A DNA stretch of 64,000 bases from Membranipora membranacea. Lineage: Eukaryota; Bryozoa; Gymnolaemata; Cheilostomatida; Membraniporidae. The stretch lies in assembly GCA_914767715.1 (NCBI GenBank), contig OU612070.1, positions 4,979,501-5,043,500 of the forward strand, read 5' to 3'. Below are positions 26,801-38,763 of the stretch, piece after piece. The notes beneath the pieces are model-generated. The model had not been told where the DNA came from. It did no database searches and worked only from the letters and a program-made list of their open reading frames with translations. The position numbers and the translations under genes are program-made. Numbering within the stretch: position 1 is the stretch's first letter; each line of letters starts with the position of its first letter.

Positions 26801-27562
26801 TTCTGCTGCGTACGTTCTCCTTGTTGACAAACATATACAGCGCTGACCCATTAGCGAATACACCGACAAATGTCAGGATCGACATGACTGAACCTAGATA
26901 AAATAAACAGATTACTTATATTAATTAAGATTATATGAGAAAAAAATTATGACATCACCGACAAACTCAACAATTATTGCAACAAGTGAGAGACATTAGC
27001 ACCTGCATGACAATTAAATGCATGGGCTCAACTCACCAGAGGCCAAAAACATTGAAAAAATCATTAGACATGACAGGTGCATATCAGAATATTATGCAGT
27101 GCACACAAACTAAAGAGATGGGACTGTTATCATTAAGCATGAATGGAGCTTAAACTGAAACATGTGCATGATTTCAGATTGTGCACTGCATAACAAGAAG
27201 TGATTTTCAAACGTACCACTTCAACCTATAAGTGTTTTTGTAAACTGCACAACTGTACGCACATTGACATAATAACATCATGTACGAGCCTGCACACACC
27301 TAAGCTCATCTCACAAGTGCACGTGTTTTTGCACAATCACAAGTGCTACTCACAACCGCAATTGCAAACTGATATACAGTATGGTGTTGAGAATTTTGAA
27401 ACAAGAACCAAAAATTAAAAGCAAAAATTAAAAAAAAATTAGACAAATAAGTTACCTACCTAGAATATAATCCATGGTTATTTCCGCCTGTGAGTGTGTA
27501 AGGGGTCGGTCGGATATATTATCTGACAGATTAGCCAGCGTAAAAACGTCCACTAAAGGCAT
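14860..27562 (-). CDS. Opsin (retinal-binding GPCR)
   Basis: Coding exons, 5' to 3': 27562-27460, 26893-26690, 25842-25639, 24020-23863, 19154-19087, 18718-18553, 18187-18051, 15434-14860 (stop). Phases agree at every junction except 23863/19154, where a 3n+2 exon is needed; 20175-20150 (26 nt, acceptor TTTCAG, donor G|GTAATC) fits and would give 546 residues. Seen: N-glycosylation sites N11 and N15; TM1-2 with SLSVSD; TM3 GCYFYATIMFWCGG with Tyr at the Glu113 position; ERY at the TM3 end; ECL2 VIEGRVSCS with the Glu181 counterion and disulfide Cys; TM6 AWTPYA; TM7 FTAKLSFIFNPIVY with the Schiff-base Lys (about residue 292). The cytoplasmic tail is about 240 residues and holds CEVCSCQKK and Ser-rich stretches. 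Known: opsins bind retinal and signal through G proteins. The class (xenopsin, tetraopsin, other) is not assigned. Confidence 0.95.
15800..16015. repeat. AT-rich low-complexity tract
   Basis: A run made almost only of A and T (AATAAAATAAAATTA-type). It lies in the last opsin intron, just before a LINE endonuclease fragment, and may be part of the debris of that insertion. Confidence 0.6.
16148..16560 (+). mobile_element. Decayed LINE endonuclease fragment in an opsin intron
   Basis: Plus-strand translation gives SASLNIHGLAGKLEE, then FSILCLAETFLNEND, YEAPG, later YVHDSLV and LLVTYLYRPQSKVSWNTDF. The order matches the apurinic endonuclease of L2/CR1-type LINEs ('LNI-GL--K--E', 'LCL-ET', 'YRPP-S'). 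A stop after YEAPG and another after NTDF show it is inactive. It lies in antisense orientation to the opsin gene. Limits are approximate. Confidence 0.75.
20504..20858. repeat. ACTAT/ACT compound microsatellite
   Basis: About 350 bp of irregularly alternating ACTAT and ACT units (higher-order unit about 13 bp, ACTACTATACTAT), in an opsin intron. It gives a long Tyr/Thr/Leu/Ile open frame only because the repeat lacks stops in that frame; that frame is not a gene. Confidence 0.95.
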
Positions 27563-29680
27563 TATTTAGTCTAAGCTGAAGCAGTAAGAAGCTTCACCAC
27601 ATTTAGTGATATAGGATGGTAGTTACTCAAACGAATCTGTTGTGGATCAATAGAAAATTAATCAGCTCATCATTAACAATGCTGTCTGTCCAGTGCCTGT
27701 GTGCAGAATGCCACACAGACTATATACTGTATACACGGCAGCAGTACAGCTACAGTACAGTACTGCTGTCATTATCAAACAAATATATGTACCTGTTTAA
27801 CATAAGGTCAATCAAGGTGCGCAATTACCAGCCTAGCAAAAGGTGTTAGATTAGATTTTAGTATGAGAATGTGATTTGTCCTATCTTATACATATTGACG
27901 TCAAGCGTATGATCTCAATTTTGTTTTATTTTTATTGATTTGATTGTTTTGGCACATTCGGAAGAAAATCATTTAAATGATAAATATTTTTGTCAATAAA
28001 TGAATAAAATAAATAAAGCCAGGGAGTGAGCCACCAATTTGTATCTGACTGTTAGCTATTGAGGGAAGATATCAAATTTTGTGAAGTTGATTTCACAAAT
28101 TTAATCAAATTTCCTCATCAAGCTTTCTACACAACCAGTCTATAGACTCGGCCAATTCTGTTAAAATATGGATGGGTATTTTTTTCTGTGTTTGGGTTGA
28201 ATAAAGCTGTTTCTGTTCCCTTTGTTATGGTTCATGCTTCCACCCTGTCCCATGTTAACCAGGGTATTAATTTGATGACAGTTTAACAGCAGTCAGCAAT
28301 GTGATGCCACTGACCTTGAACATCTAATTTGCTACAAGATCATGTTTACTACCAAGAAGAAACCCTGTTACATCGTGTTACTACATGGGTTTCAAAAGTA
28401 TGCTAACTCGGCTAAGTGAAAGCCGAGACGAAGCAGTCTATTAGGGAAGAAAGAGAGAATTAACTCGGATCTAATGAAGTTGTATCAGCTTTTCCATTAA
28501 AGAGTATTTTATAATAGGATATTATCGAACCAAGTCGGTTCTATTTCCTCAATCACCGGCAAACAAAAGTAAGCAATTTTGAAATATAATGGAGTTTTGA
28601 CATCATACGCCACACGAAACAGTTGACATATAGGCAATATGACTTTCAACTATTACTACTACTTTTGATCATATTAAGAGACCTTAGAACGATCATTTAG
28701 GAGCGGCACATGAAACAGACTCCAATCTGAATTGTATCAAGTGCATTGCGTTGTTATCAACTGCTTCAAATTGGTAAAATCAATTAAAAGTAATTAGCTG
28801 TTGATGATTGTCAGCTATTTTGAACTCAAATTACCCTTTGAAATCAGTCATCTCATAATTTGCGAGGGCAAGCTTAACACAAATAATTCAGAGTATTTCT
28901 CATTTGACAACCTTTGATGCCAACTGCCTAAGATTTAACTCCCATTTTTAGAATCCCGTATCTTTTTTATGGATAATCTTTCAAAAACCTCGAAGTGCGC
29001 TAATATTAGGAAAGACAGGTACATCTAGATATAATTTTCTTAGTGTTGAGTTCAATTGTGATAAAATAAATAAATAAAATTTCAAATTTTGACGAATGTT
29101 TCGTTTTTTTAATTCTTAGTCACAGACTGGAAACATAAGTGGCTAAAAATGGATGGCAACAAACTAAACATCTATGTGTCAGACAGTTGGGTTTGATTGC
29201 TACGATTTATAATGTCACAAACTGTGATGAAATCATTTTACAATCATTCACCCACAATAGTACCAGAAATAGCTGCATTATGCAACTCCCCCCCCCTATT
29301 GTTATCTAGTACTAACATCAAGGACCACATACAAAATTAATCTTATAAATTTAAGAAGAAAATGTTTTGAACAAGTTACAACGGGAGTTCTAACTTGCAG
29401 TGATAATGGGATTGAAGATAAGGTAAAGTAAGTTGTGTACGGAGGGAATATTCTATCAGTGACATTGTACTTTTGATTTTTGATTTTGATTTTGTTTTAG
29501 AAGTTATTTGGACATTCGTTGTCTACTTTCCAAAATAATCTTTAGTTTTTTTATTTTCTTTATTACACACATTAGTTTTCACACACTGGTTTATCAATGA
29601 TATGTTGGCTAGAAATGACGTAGTCTGTATAAATCACACTCTTTTACCAGTAGAGAGTAGGCCCTACATAAAAATATCTG
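27563..29680. other. Non-coding stretch between the opsin and COA4-like genes
   Basis: This holds the upstream region of the opsin (no clear TATA box recognised) and the 3' flank of the COA4-like gene. A 9-bp inverted repeat CAGCAGTAC/GTACTGCTG lies near 27740-27770. A minus-strand AATAAA at 29564-29559 is the likely poly(A) signal of the COA4-like gene. No other gene was seen. Confidence 0.55.
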
Positions 29681-30473
29681 TCATTTCAATTTTTTACTGG
29701 CAGCGGAACCAACGCATGCTCTGAAATCTTTAACCTCATTTTGGCACTTTCTCCAGTCTTTAGTATCAGCGTAACACTCCATGACAGCCCAGTGTTTCTC
29801 CAGACATCCCATAGCTTTTAACTTAGCGTCCACTGGGTCTAGGTCATTATCACCCACCTGCAATATATAAATTTTCTTTTTTGCTGATCAAGTCAAAAAG
29901 GACAAATTAGACAATGCATAAAATAAATATCGTAAGACATCAGGTGAATTTGCTAAAAACATTGTCATCAAGGAGGGCAGTTCCATAAAAGTATTGATGA
30001 TCTTTAATAAGAGAGAGTTGGCAAGATTCATATTAAGATTGATTAAACTAATTAAACATTAAATATTAAATGATTATTTTAACGGAAGAAAATCTAATTC
30101 TAGTATTAATTCCATCATCATATGAAACAAAAGATTTGAGAATGACAAGTCACTGCAGAGAACCAGCTAAATCAAGGTAATCAATAAATTATTGAGACCC
30201 ATCTGATATTTGATAATTTATATAAAACCAAATATGAAACTTTCAAGTATAAACTGTGAGAATATTTGGATTTAATGTGAGGTGAGGTGATGGACCAAGT
30301 AGTCTGGGGGCTATGACTGAAGCAAAATGATGACCGAGCAAGTGAGGGTTAGGTGAGTTGTGAGGTGACAGAGTGTGTGCGGACTAAGTGAACCAAAAAA
30401 ATTTAATGATTTATTATTCTTTATAGGTCAATACAAAGGCACCCATTACGTCGGTTCTTTTAGATAAGGTCAT
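29681..30473 (-). CDS. COA4: Twin-CX9C mitochondrial protein, COA4-like
   Basis: The main exon 29857-29681 is clear: acceptor ATATTGCAG, then VGDNDLDPVDAKLKAMGC and two CX9C motifs, C-LEKHWAVME-C and C-QNEVKDFRA-C, with DWRKCQ between them, and stop TGA. This spacing and the DP-D---K---GC lead-in match COA4 (CHCHD8), an assembly factor of cytochrome c oxidase in the mitochondrial intermembrane space. The four cysteines are expected to form two disulfides in a helical hairpin through the Mia40 route. The first coding exon is inferred: 30473-30450, MTLSKRTD, with a good Kozak A at -3 and a GAC|GTAATG donor. Its phase 0 matches the main exon and gives 66 residues. Other twin-CX9C families remain possible. 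The family call is firm; the 24-nt exon needs cDNA. Confidence 0.8.
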
Positions 30474-33400
30474 TTTCAATAGATTTTATTAAACAATTTG
30501 AGCAAATTTCAATGTACCTAAATCCGTCAGTGGTCAGACATAAATTAATCAAACATAACCAGACAAGTCTAAAGCCATGGGTCGGAGAATCGAATGAATA
30601 TTCATGGCGCATAACTTGAAGCTTGAACATTTCAGAATAATAAAAATCCAGTCCATGGGATGAATACAGGAGGTACTTTGGCCTACCAAAGGTAGGTATG
30701 CCTGTTAGACAAATTCCCGTTACAATGTATATTTGATCAAATAACCAATCAAATGAATCGAAAATCACAAGCTCTATTGACCATCGCTGTAGTGTTCTCC
30801 TGCATAGCCTAATTCTGGACACCCGACGGAACCCTGGTCAGGGGAGACTAATTCTTAGCACAAAACTTTGCCATCGTTCCTGTTTTGTGCCATCTAGGTA
30901 TTCGCGTCATGTGTCTTTTGACACCTGACCTGGTTTTGACAGCTGGACCAACGCATACTTTAAGATCACAACAAACACCAAAGCACTGTGACGATCAACT
31001 TAGAGCGGTAATGTCTGTGATATGGCACACAGTTTTTTGGATTTCCCAAGGGAATAGTGATTCCTACAGCCAGAATTGATTTTACTCCTATGGGAGAGGC
31101 AATATTTATAAAATGTACCCTAGGCATTTTCCAACACTTTCATTTTCAACATTTTAATGAATCATAACATTTGATACAATATTATTTATTTAATGTGATA
31201 TTTTTTACAGGCAGCATGTACAAAGAGAGAATTAATGACTGGCTGCAGTTAATGATTGACCCGATCTTTATTACAAGTGAAGTTTTGTATTTTTACCTAG
31301 TCTAGAGGAGTAAATGTCAGGTTGAGCTAAGTTTAGCTAGCTATGAGTCGAAGAAATGTTAGCTAGCACAAAATTTGGATGGATGGAGTTATTATAAAGT
31401 TTGAGTCTAAGTAAGTTTTGGCTGCCGCTGCCAGAAATTTGATACTTTCATCTTGTGCAAAAAGGCGAACTTTCCTCCTGCGCATATATAACTCCTCTCA
31501 GGTAGTATAATCTACCTGCCTGATTGTGATTTCTATCTGATATCTGGAATAGCGAAGGGATCACAAGCAGCATGAAACACTTTTAAAAGACAAGCTGTTT
31601 GCTAGCGTAAGTGTTTAAACTTTAACCTGCTTGGCGGAAGTGGCTTCACATTATCAACATTTGATTGTCCTTAGCGTATATCTTCACACTTTTGGATTCA
31701 TCAAGTTTATAAGCTTGTGTTAACTTATTCTGACTCAGTTTTACGATTTCTTAACTGAGGTAGTTATAATAGTATAGATTGTTTTTTTATTTGTGTGTGT
31801 TGGGTATCTATAGCCCATTGACGTTAGCTTTAATTTATCACCAGCTTGGTTGAGTTATTCCATGTGATTATCAGACACGAGTATAGCATTTGTGGATGTG
31901 AATATCTGATTGCCTTTGATGCTGATAGGAAGAGCTGCCCGTACGTAAAACATAACTTACCGAAGGGTTGATAGTTCGGTGGCAGCATCTTTCTATCACT
32001 CCCTTCCATTTAGGAAATTGGTCGAATATAATTTGACATTGTTTCTAGTAGAGTTTTTCAAGCTGATCGAAATAGTGTTAATGTGCCTTACCTTAGTGGC
32101 TAATTGCCAAAAGCGCTGCTGGCAAAAGGGACAGTGATAAAAAATGAATGAAATGGTTTGAAAACCTGCAAAACCTGAGAGAGCATGTAAACATTAGTGA
32201 GTGTAAACATTTCAGAAAACAGTCCACAATGGTTGCAACAATCCATTAAACCACATGTATATAAATATAATTAAAGCTAAACGATCAATTTTGTTCTCCC
32301 ATGGAACACTGGCTATCCATATATTTCTGCAGATCTAAATTTTTCTATGGTGACTTCGTAATGAACCTATTGTCGTACACACAAGTTCTCAGTGCCTCGC
32401 AGTTTGAATGGTAGGATTTTAAAAGTTATCAACATCGATTTAAAAAATTTTTTTTTTTGATCTGGATCACTTTTCCATTTGCTAGCAGAATATTTGGCGA
32501 ATGGCCGCTTGTAGTGCAAATTTATGTAAGGTAAATTATCACCATTGCAATCAGTTAGATACCTCTACCAGAAACAACTGCTAAACCTTAGGCGGCCAAT
32601 TTTCCAAAGTTGCATTTCTAGCAACTTTGTGCAGGGGCTGCCAACGGACTATTAGCAATATACCCAAAGGCTAAGTGACAATAATAGTTAATTGCTATCA
32701 TTTGTGTATTTGGTCATTCAAGTTGGCTGGAAGAAGAAGAGGCAAAATGGCACTCGGCTGTAACTGACACGGCTGGGCCAAGTAAAGATCAGTAATAACG
32801 TATTGATATCCACAACATGTGAAAATAGCTCACGCACATATCAGCTAAAAGTCAAACAATAATTGCTGCAAGTCAGAGTTGTGATAAGAATAAAAGAAGC
32901 AAACATGCATGAGTGCCGTAGGGCTGGCAAAGAATGCCTCATGTGAGACTGATGCATGCTATACGCACAAGGCGTGGCTTTGCAGAGGTTGTTATTTTAC
33001 CATTTATTTCGGTAATCAATCAATTATGCAATATTCAGGTTATGTATAACAGTATTCTGCTGTCCCATATTGATATTATCAACAGAACCCTTGGTGGATA
33101 TTATAGTGCACACACCCTATCCTTATCTGTGTCACACAACCCATTGATTTTTTTGTATTTTTTTGCAAAAAATAACTTGATATTTCTTGGTATTGTATAG
33201 GAATTGCAACACTCCGATTTAATGAACATTTTCATTAATTGGGAAACGTATCGAAGACCATGGCAGTAGCTTATATTGAAGATTGGATAGAATGCGTTGC
33301 TATGCATGAGATGGTGGGCTTCCTTTCCGATGCTTTTGATGCAAGATTATGTGAAAGAAATGTTGCTTTGCAAGTATGTGCGAGATGAGATGGTGCAAAA

Positions 33401-36384
33401 TAAATAAAGATCATATTACATTATATCTTCTTTGGCCATATGCCATGTTTAGTTTGGTTGATAAGTAAAGGTTTTACTGAATGCTTAATTTTTACCAATT
33501 GCATGTTGTGTCCAGAACAAAGCACCAACATACTGTCCTAATTGCGTTCTCTTCTTAGCTGTCTAGCGGTTCATGTATAATTTGTAATGTTTAGGTCAGA
33601 GGGTTAACACATGGACCCACTCATGAGCTATGGGGCATATTCTGATCCTCTATCCATAGTGATAACCTACTTGTATAGATTTAAAGCTACCGGCAATATA
33701 TACTCTTAGACTTGACATAGACATGGCATAGACATGACATAATGATGAGATCCTTGCAGTAAGGTGAGGAAAATACCATACCAGCAAATTGTCATAATCA
33801 TTCGCATTCATGTTTTTTTTCTTTCAAACTGTCTGTGACAATAATCAATGAAGCCCAAATACAAGACATGGAATAAAATGTCTAGAGCCATTAAACAGGA
33901 TGTAATGGCGTAACTTTGTTTTGGCCGAGTCAGCTCCCTTTATTGGACAGAACAGAACTGCGCATTTGTCACTTTGCCTTCCTCTCATCACTCAAGTCAT
34001 CAATTCAGTCAAAAACCAACAAAATGTATTATATATGTTTGAGACGGACCACCCACACCCTCCACCTCATGATATTGAATACGCTAGATAACCTATATCT
34101 TAAATAGAAGCTGTGTGACGCCATAAATAATAACAGAGAGTTGAAAGTTCTCATGTGAGATTTCGTAATACATAATAACAAGACAGCCTGGACACTGCAC
34201 AATGAGTATTGATTGATCCGGAGGGAGTTACAATCTCTGTAGACTAATCAGATACATATCACCTACTCTTGGTGCAAGTTTGATTACTCCTGCTTCTCAT
34301 CGTGAAAGTGGAGGAAAAGATAAATATTTACATTCTGACCTTACAGATTGTAGGGCAGAGATTTGTATCGACTGTACTATATGGCCTGTAATTACACGGG
34401 ATCTATAAATACATCTACACCGACCTGCGATAGATATCCCTCAGGGTAGGGCTTATTGCTAGCCAGGGCAGTATTTTTGTTCTTTTGCATGGCAGAGTGT
34501 AGGTACCCCTATATAAACCAAACACAAAGCTTTCCCAGGCTAGGTTGATGCCTCTTATATTATACTCATTTCTAATTATTAAGTTGTCTTGGCCTGAAAG
34601 TCGGTTAATTGATTTGTATGAACTCAACAAATATTAAACATCTTTCTTGTTCCTTTCACTTAGAGTCAAGTATTTCATTTTGTCCTCATCTTATAGTGTT
34701 TTCATGCAACTTGGCATGTCTGGAACAGTGTTTTGATCGTACAAATCACTGACCTTCCGCAAAGGCTTGTGTTATTGTCGGGAAGTACTGGTGGCTCGCT
34801 AATTTACCTCTATATGGCCCACATGTTTCGGATTTCTCATGGGACAAATGAATCTAACGGCCAAAATCATTCCTAAGGTGAATCGTTCCCAAGCTTTCAT
34901 CTAGAGCAAGTTTAATCTTGTTTGGATTAAGGTGTTACCTCCCCCTCCTTCTACTGATAAGCTGAGGCAACTCCGAACGTGGGCAAACTGGACCTATGTT
35001 GACCAAGGTTGATGTTTATAACAATAATATTGTTTTCAGTTTTAGAAACTAATATTAGACATGATGTATTTGGGAAATAGCCGATTAATAACTTTCTGTG
35101 ACTGTGTTACAATAACATGCGTATGAATCAAGTCTTAATCAGATATGACCTATTAAATTCTGTTATGATATTTTTCAACAACATCAATTTATTACAGCCA
35201 GACGTATATCAATAAATATGGTAACATCAGCATTCCCATGCTACTGGTGTCCTAACTGCACCTGAAGATACCATCAAAGGGGAACTCAACGCGCCAGAAG
35301 CGTTTGTTAAAAATTTGAGAGGTACTCTTCATTTGCTGAAGACCATGACCAAGATCAATATCAAGACCTTGGCTGACCTATGCGATGGGTCACTGCTATA
35401 TGAGAGAACCTGGTCAGAAAAGCGCCCTTTTTTAGCATCATCTGCAGAGGAAAGACTTGGGCAGATAAGGACAAGGCAGATGCTATCTAGGGCATCACAG
35501 CCTAGGCTGAAGAAAATTTATCTTGACAGTATTTCGATACATCAATGAGGGACACACATTGAAAAAACGTGGTTACAAGATGTCATCAGTGCCTGGCACT
35601 TGCATCAAGGGAATTATTCGGAGAAATTTTCTTTTCCCATAATAGAATTCAATAAAATTCCAATAATCGCAATTTCCAGTTTACAATAATAGACAGTTTT
35701 CTGAGCTCCTGGCCAACATTTATACGTAGACTAGGGGTATAGTGTCCAAATAACTCTATTGTAAGACTACGGTCTCTTAAAAAAACTCTTTCAGATTCAT
35801 CATCTGCACCATCGAACACATAGAGGGACTCAGCTTCCAAACCCCTGATGTAAACACCAAGGGTCTGAGAGCTGAGTGATCTCAATTTTAGTATTGAAAT
35901 CCATGAAAAATTCAAGCTTATTTGTCATCAAAGCAAACAGAAATTGATATGATTGAGCACACAAATACCAAAATTATTTCATGATACATGTTCCCAAGAG
36001 TTTTCAATTGTGCAGTCGCTGAATAAAAAAGATACTTTCCAAGGATAGGCGGTTTTTAGGTGAGCTCTGTTTTATGCTGAAAACTATCTACTGCATTTCC
36101 CGATGGTATTATTCTTTTTTTTTTACTTTTATTGAGGAAAGAGAGGAGGGGAGTGTCGAGGAAGGCGTGGCCTAATATGGCCTGCGTGTTCCCATGTGAA
36201 AAATCAATTCATGGTCTCCTTTTAATTTTAGCAAATGGATAATACCCAAACTTTCAGTTCCTTCATTCTAAAATGAACTATAATTGGGACAATGTTCAAT
36301 TGAAAGACCCATCTCTCTGATGAAATGTCTATGGTCAACATCTAAAGAAATTTACCGTATTCGAGTTGTCCTGCTCTGAATTGC
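30474..36384. other. Long stretch without a confident gene
   Basis: No recognisable protein. Weak items only: an acceptor-led open segment at 31211-31313 (+); a short ORF at 33260 (+), listed separately; a plus-strand frame at 35245-35548 (LNAPEAFVKNLRG ...) that may be decayed mobile-element sequence; and a minus-strand frame at about 35915-35690 containing ESLYVFDGADDES and LFGHYTPSLRI. The last faintly resembles a CUB domain, but its borders are poor. Confidence 0.4.
33260..33388 (+). CDS. Short ORF of unknown function (candidate)
   Basis: A 42-codon frame starts at ACCATGG (good Kozak context), reads MAVAYIEDWIECVAMHEMVG and ends CERNVALQVCAR. An AATAAA lies about 15 bases after the stop. 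A GTATGT donor-like site after the ALQ codons means it could instead be a first exon that continues downstream. Composition looks protein-like and helical. No family is recognised; it may be chance. Confidence 0.2.
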   Translation: MAVAYIEDWIECVAMHEMVGFLSDAFDARLCERNVALQVCAR

Positions 36385-38032
36385 TCATTGTGTTATGATG
36401 CTGGCAAATCTATGAGTGAGTTCACAAAACCGGCCTGGTATGACTTTCTTATCGTGTAAGCACACAAGAATAGCCTGATCTATGAGGTGAACAGTCACAC
36501 CACCCTGTCTCCTGTGAGCGGTGGCGTAAAAACTACAAAGAGATGAAGCAAAACATTATACACAAAACACATAATACAACAAAACAAATAAACATAATAC
36601 ACAAAATACTAAGAATGGGATGGCATCTAGAGGAATAGTTGAACACTGCAAAAAGAGAACACTTTGGATATAAGAATCACTTTTTCTCACATTCACATCT
36701 TGTGTTCTAGTTTTCTCAAAGAACATTGCACTTATAACTTAAGATAGTCTTACAAAGACTGGCCTACTGTACAGAATAAGCAGGTGTTTTTTTGTCGTAT
36801 CGATAGTTATCCCCTCACAATTAATGAGAAGACAACTAATAATTGGTACCCAACAATAATTTTCCAAAACACTGAAGTGAAAGATCAATAATCAGTTTAC
36901 CTTTTAGTATTAATGCGACTGACTATGGTGTATTTCTTCTGTCTGAATGTGAAAGACTGTTCTGTATTTTCACCAAAAGTATTATCAAACAGAGGCTGAA
37001 GAGTACGAATATCCAGTCTCTGTAATAAGTATAAATGTATGTTATGTAATGCATATATACCATAGAGAAGTCAAAATATTTGCAGGCATTTCACCCAGGT
37101 TTGAACAAGTGTAATTTATGCCTAATTAAAATCTACACAAAACATTCTTTTTTCATATGAATTCCCACCTTTGCTAGAGCAACTGCAAGCCACCTTTAAA
37201 CAACCTAAACTAAACTCTAGCTTTCAGATTGTGGATTGTAAGGGTTTTGGATAAAGTTCTATAGTTTTGTGTTTAGACATCACAAGTGATCACAACTTCT
37301 GATTCTATACTTAGAATGTTATTTATGGCTGTTTTGAACTTTTCAATATTGTATTGAAGGTGTTGTCTAAGAACTATTTTGACAGATCAAGATTTTATGT
37401 CAAGCCACAGGCAACTCAATGGGACCTATTTTTATACTGTGCATTCTAAGATAGGCAATCAAATCTTTATGGATGTCACCATATACTTCAAGTCTACACA
37501 CAACTACAAAAGCAATACTTTTATAGAACATTTCTGGCTCATATTGTCAAGTTTTAAAAGTGTTTTCTGCAACAGCTGTAAGGTAATCGCTAATGCAATA
37601 CAATACAAGAACCGAAGTGTCGAGGGTACAATTTAGGTTTTGTACTATAAGTTATACCAGTTCTGAGCCACCCTGATGACGTGATACACTGTTGCATGTA
37701 TATCTCTGATCGATAGATAGTGAACTAATTAACTTAGCATGAGTACCATCACAAGGGATCCGGCGTGCAAACCCGATTTAAAATTTACTTATTTGGGAAT
37801 ATGTGCATATTAGATACTCGTACTAAATTGACTCTAACCATCAGAGATACACATGGTAATAATGAAGTCTCGATGTCAGTGTAGTTCTGAGCCCCTATCA
37901 TGATGGAAATAGCTACCTGCTGTAGAGCATCTATCTCACTTTCCTCAGGGTAAGAATGTAATATTTCACCATGTAGTGAGAGTAGAAGCACTGTGTCTAT
38001 GAGGTTACTATTTCTAGCGTCCAACAAGTAAT
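36385..38032 (-). CDS. Profilin-like small protein (N-terminal part unresolved)
   Basis: Three exons agree in phase: 38032-37917 (acceptor ATGATTTAG, donor CAG|GTAGCT), 37019-36901 (acceptor TTATTACAG, donor AG|GTAAAC) and 36532-36385 (acceptor TTTGTAG, stop TGA). They encode about 127 residues: DYLLDARNSNLIDTVLLLSL ... LQPLFDNTFGE ... SFTFRQKKYTIVSRI ... FYATAHRRQGGVTVHLIDQA ... IPGRFCELTHRFASI. Order and length fit the profilin fold: N-terminal helix, 'GEIL' strand, 'F--KKY' strand, 'Y-----GGV-V' strands, 'LVCLHD' strand and C-terminal helix. The nearest resemblance is to divergent profilin-4 type proteins rather than classical actin-binding profilins. That family call is my by-eye inference. 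The first coding exon is not found: either a short upstream exon ending in phase 1, or a read-through from an ATG at about 38092. Copy B of an interspersed repeat sits in the first intron. Confidence 0.65.
37673..37880 (-). repeat. Interspersed repeat, copy B
   Basis: The reverse complement matches copy A at 6129-6323 (same block order, with small insertions and deletions). It lies in the first known intron of the profilin-like gene and directly follows that exon's donor site, so the exon's open frame runs on into it by chance. Confidence 0.75.
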
Positions 38033-38763
38033 CTAAATCATAAAAGGGTATAGATAAAAAAAAATAGATGGAGTCATGAGACACACACCTCATCCAACAA
38101 CTGCAGCTGAGAAAGGGTGAATTGGGATGTGGTAATTGTTCAAAGAATAGATTGAGGCAAATATCATTGAATACGGCACATGTCTTCTGTGACAAACAAG
38201 ATGTTAGCCATTATCATCTTTAAGAAGTGATCGTCTCGGTTGAAGGAACCCCAAGAACAGAAAGGTACTAAATACTGTAATAAATGTTATTTGGTATCTG
38301 CGTATTTGCTACACAACGGTTAGATTCGACTAACCTTCAACAACAGAGTTCCAACTTGAAAATGGATGTATTGTATGGTCTTCCATCTAACAAAACACTC
38401 CCCTCATCATCCTATAAAATACAAAATGGTAAATAATCATAAAGTCATAACAAAGCTTGCATGGGCAATTCATGGGTCAAGATACACACAATACAGTACT
38501 TAGCATAGAAGAGCAAATGGGTCATGCACAGTCCTATTGTTTTATTTTATACTGAATTTAGTCAGAACACATACTTGCAATTCCCAGGTGCCCGTGTCAC
38601 TAGCTAGTTAGCTCAACTGCAATGAGAGGCTAGTGGGAAAATATGCTGCGTGACAAGCAATCAATAACAGGCCTACACAATAGGTTGCCTGCCTTGTGAA
38701 CCAGTCTTTGAATTGCCAGATAGTAAAGTGAGCCAAGATAGGGAACTAATGACAGTTGCAAGC

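Noticed and set aside
31211-31313. Plus-strand terminal exon (SMYKERINDWLQLMIDPIF)
   Set aside because: The acceptor is good, but no upstream exon in phase was found and nothing is recognised.
35649-35915. CUB-like exon (ESLYVFDGADDES ... LFGHYTPSLRI)
   Set aside because: The resemblance is faint, the CUB cysteines are missing and the donor (ATT|GTAAAC) is weak; no partner exon was found.
38341-38420. Upstream exon of the profilin-like gene (DDEGSVLLDGRPYNTS)
   Set aside because: The only open frame meets a TGA just before the GTTAGT donor and the phase does not fit the next exon.
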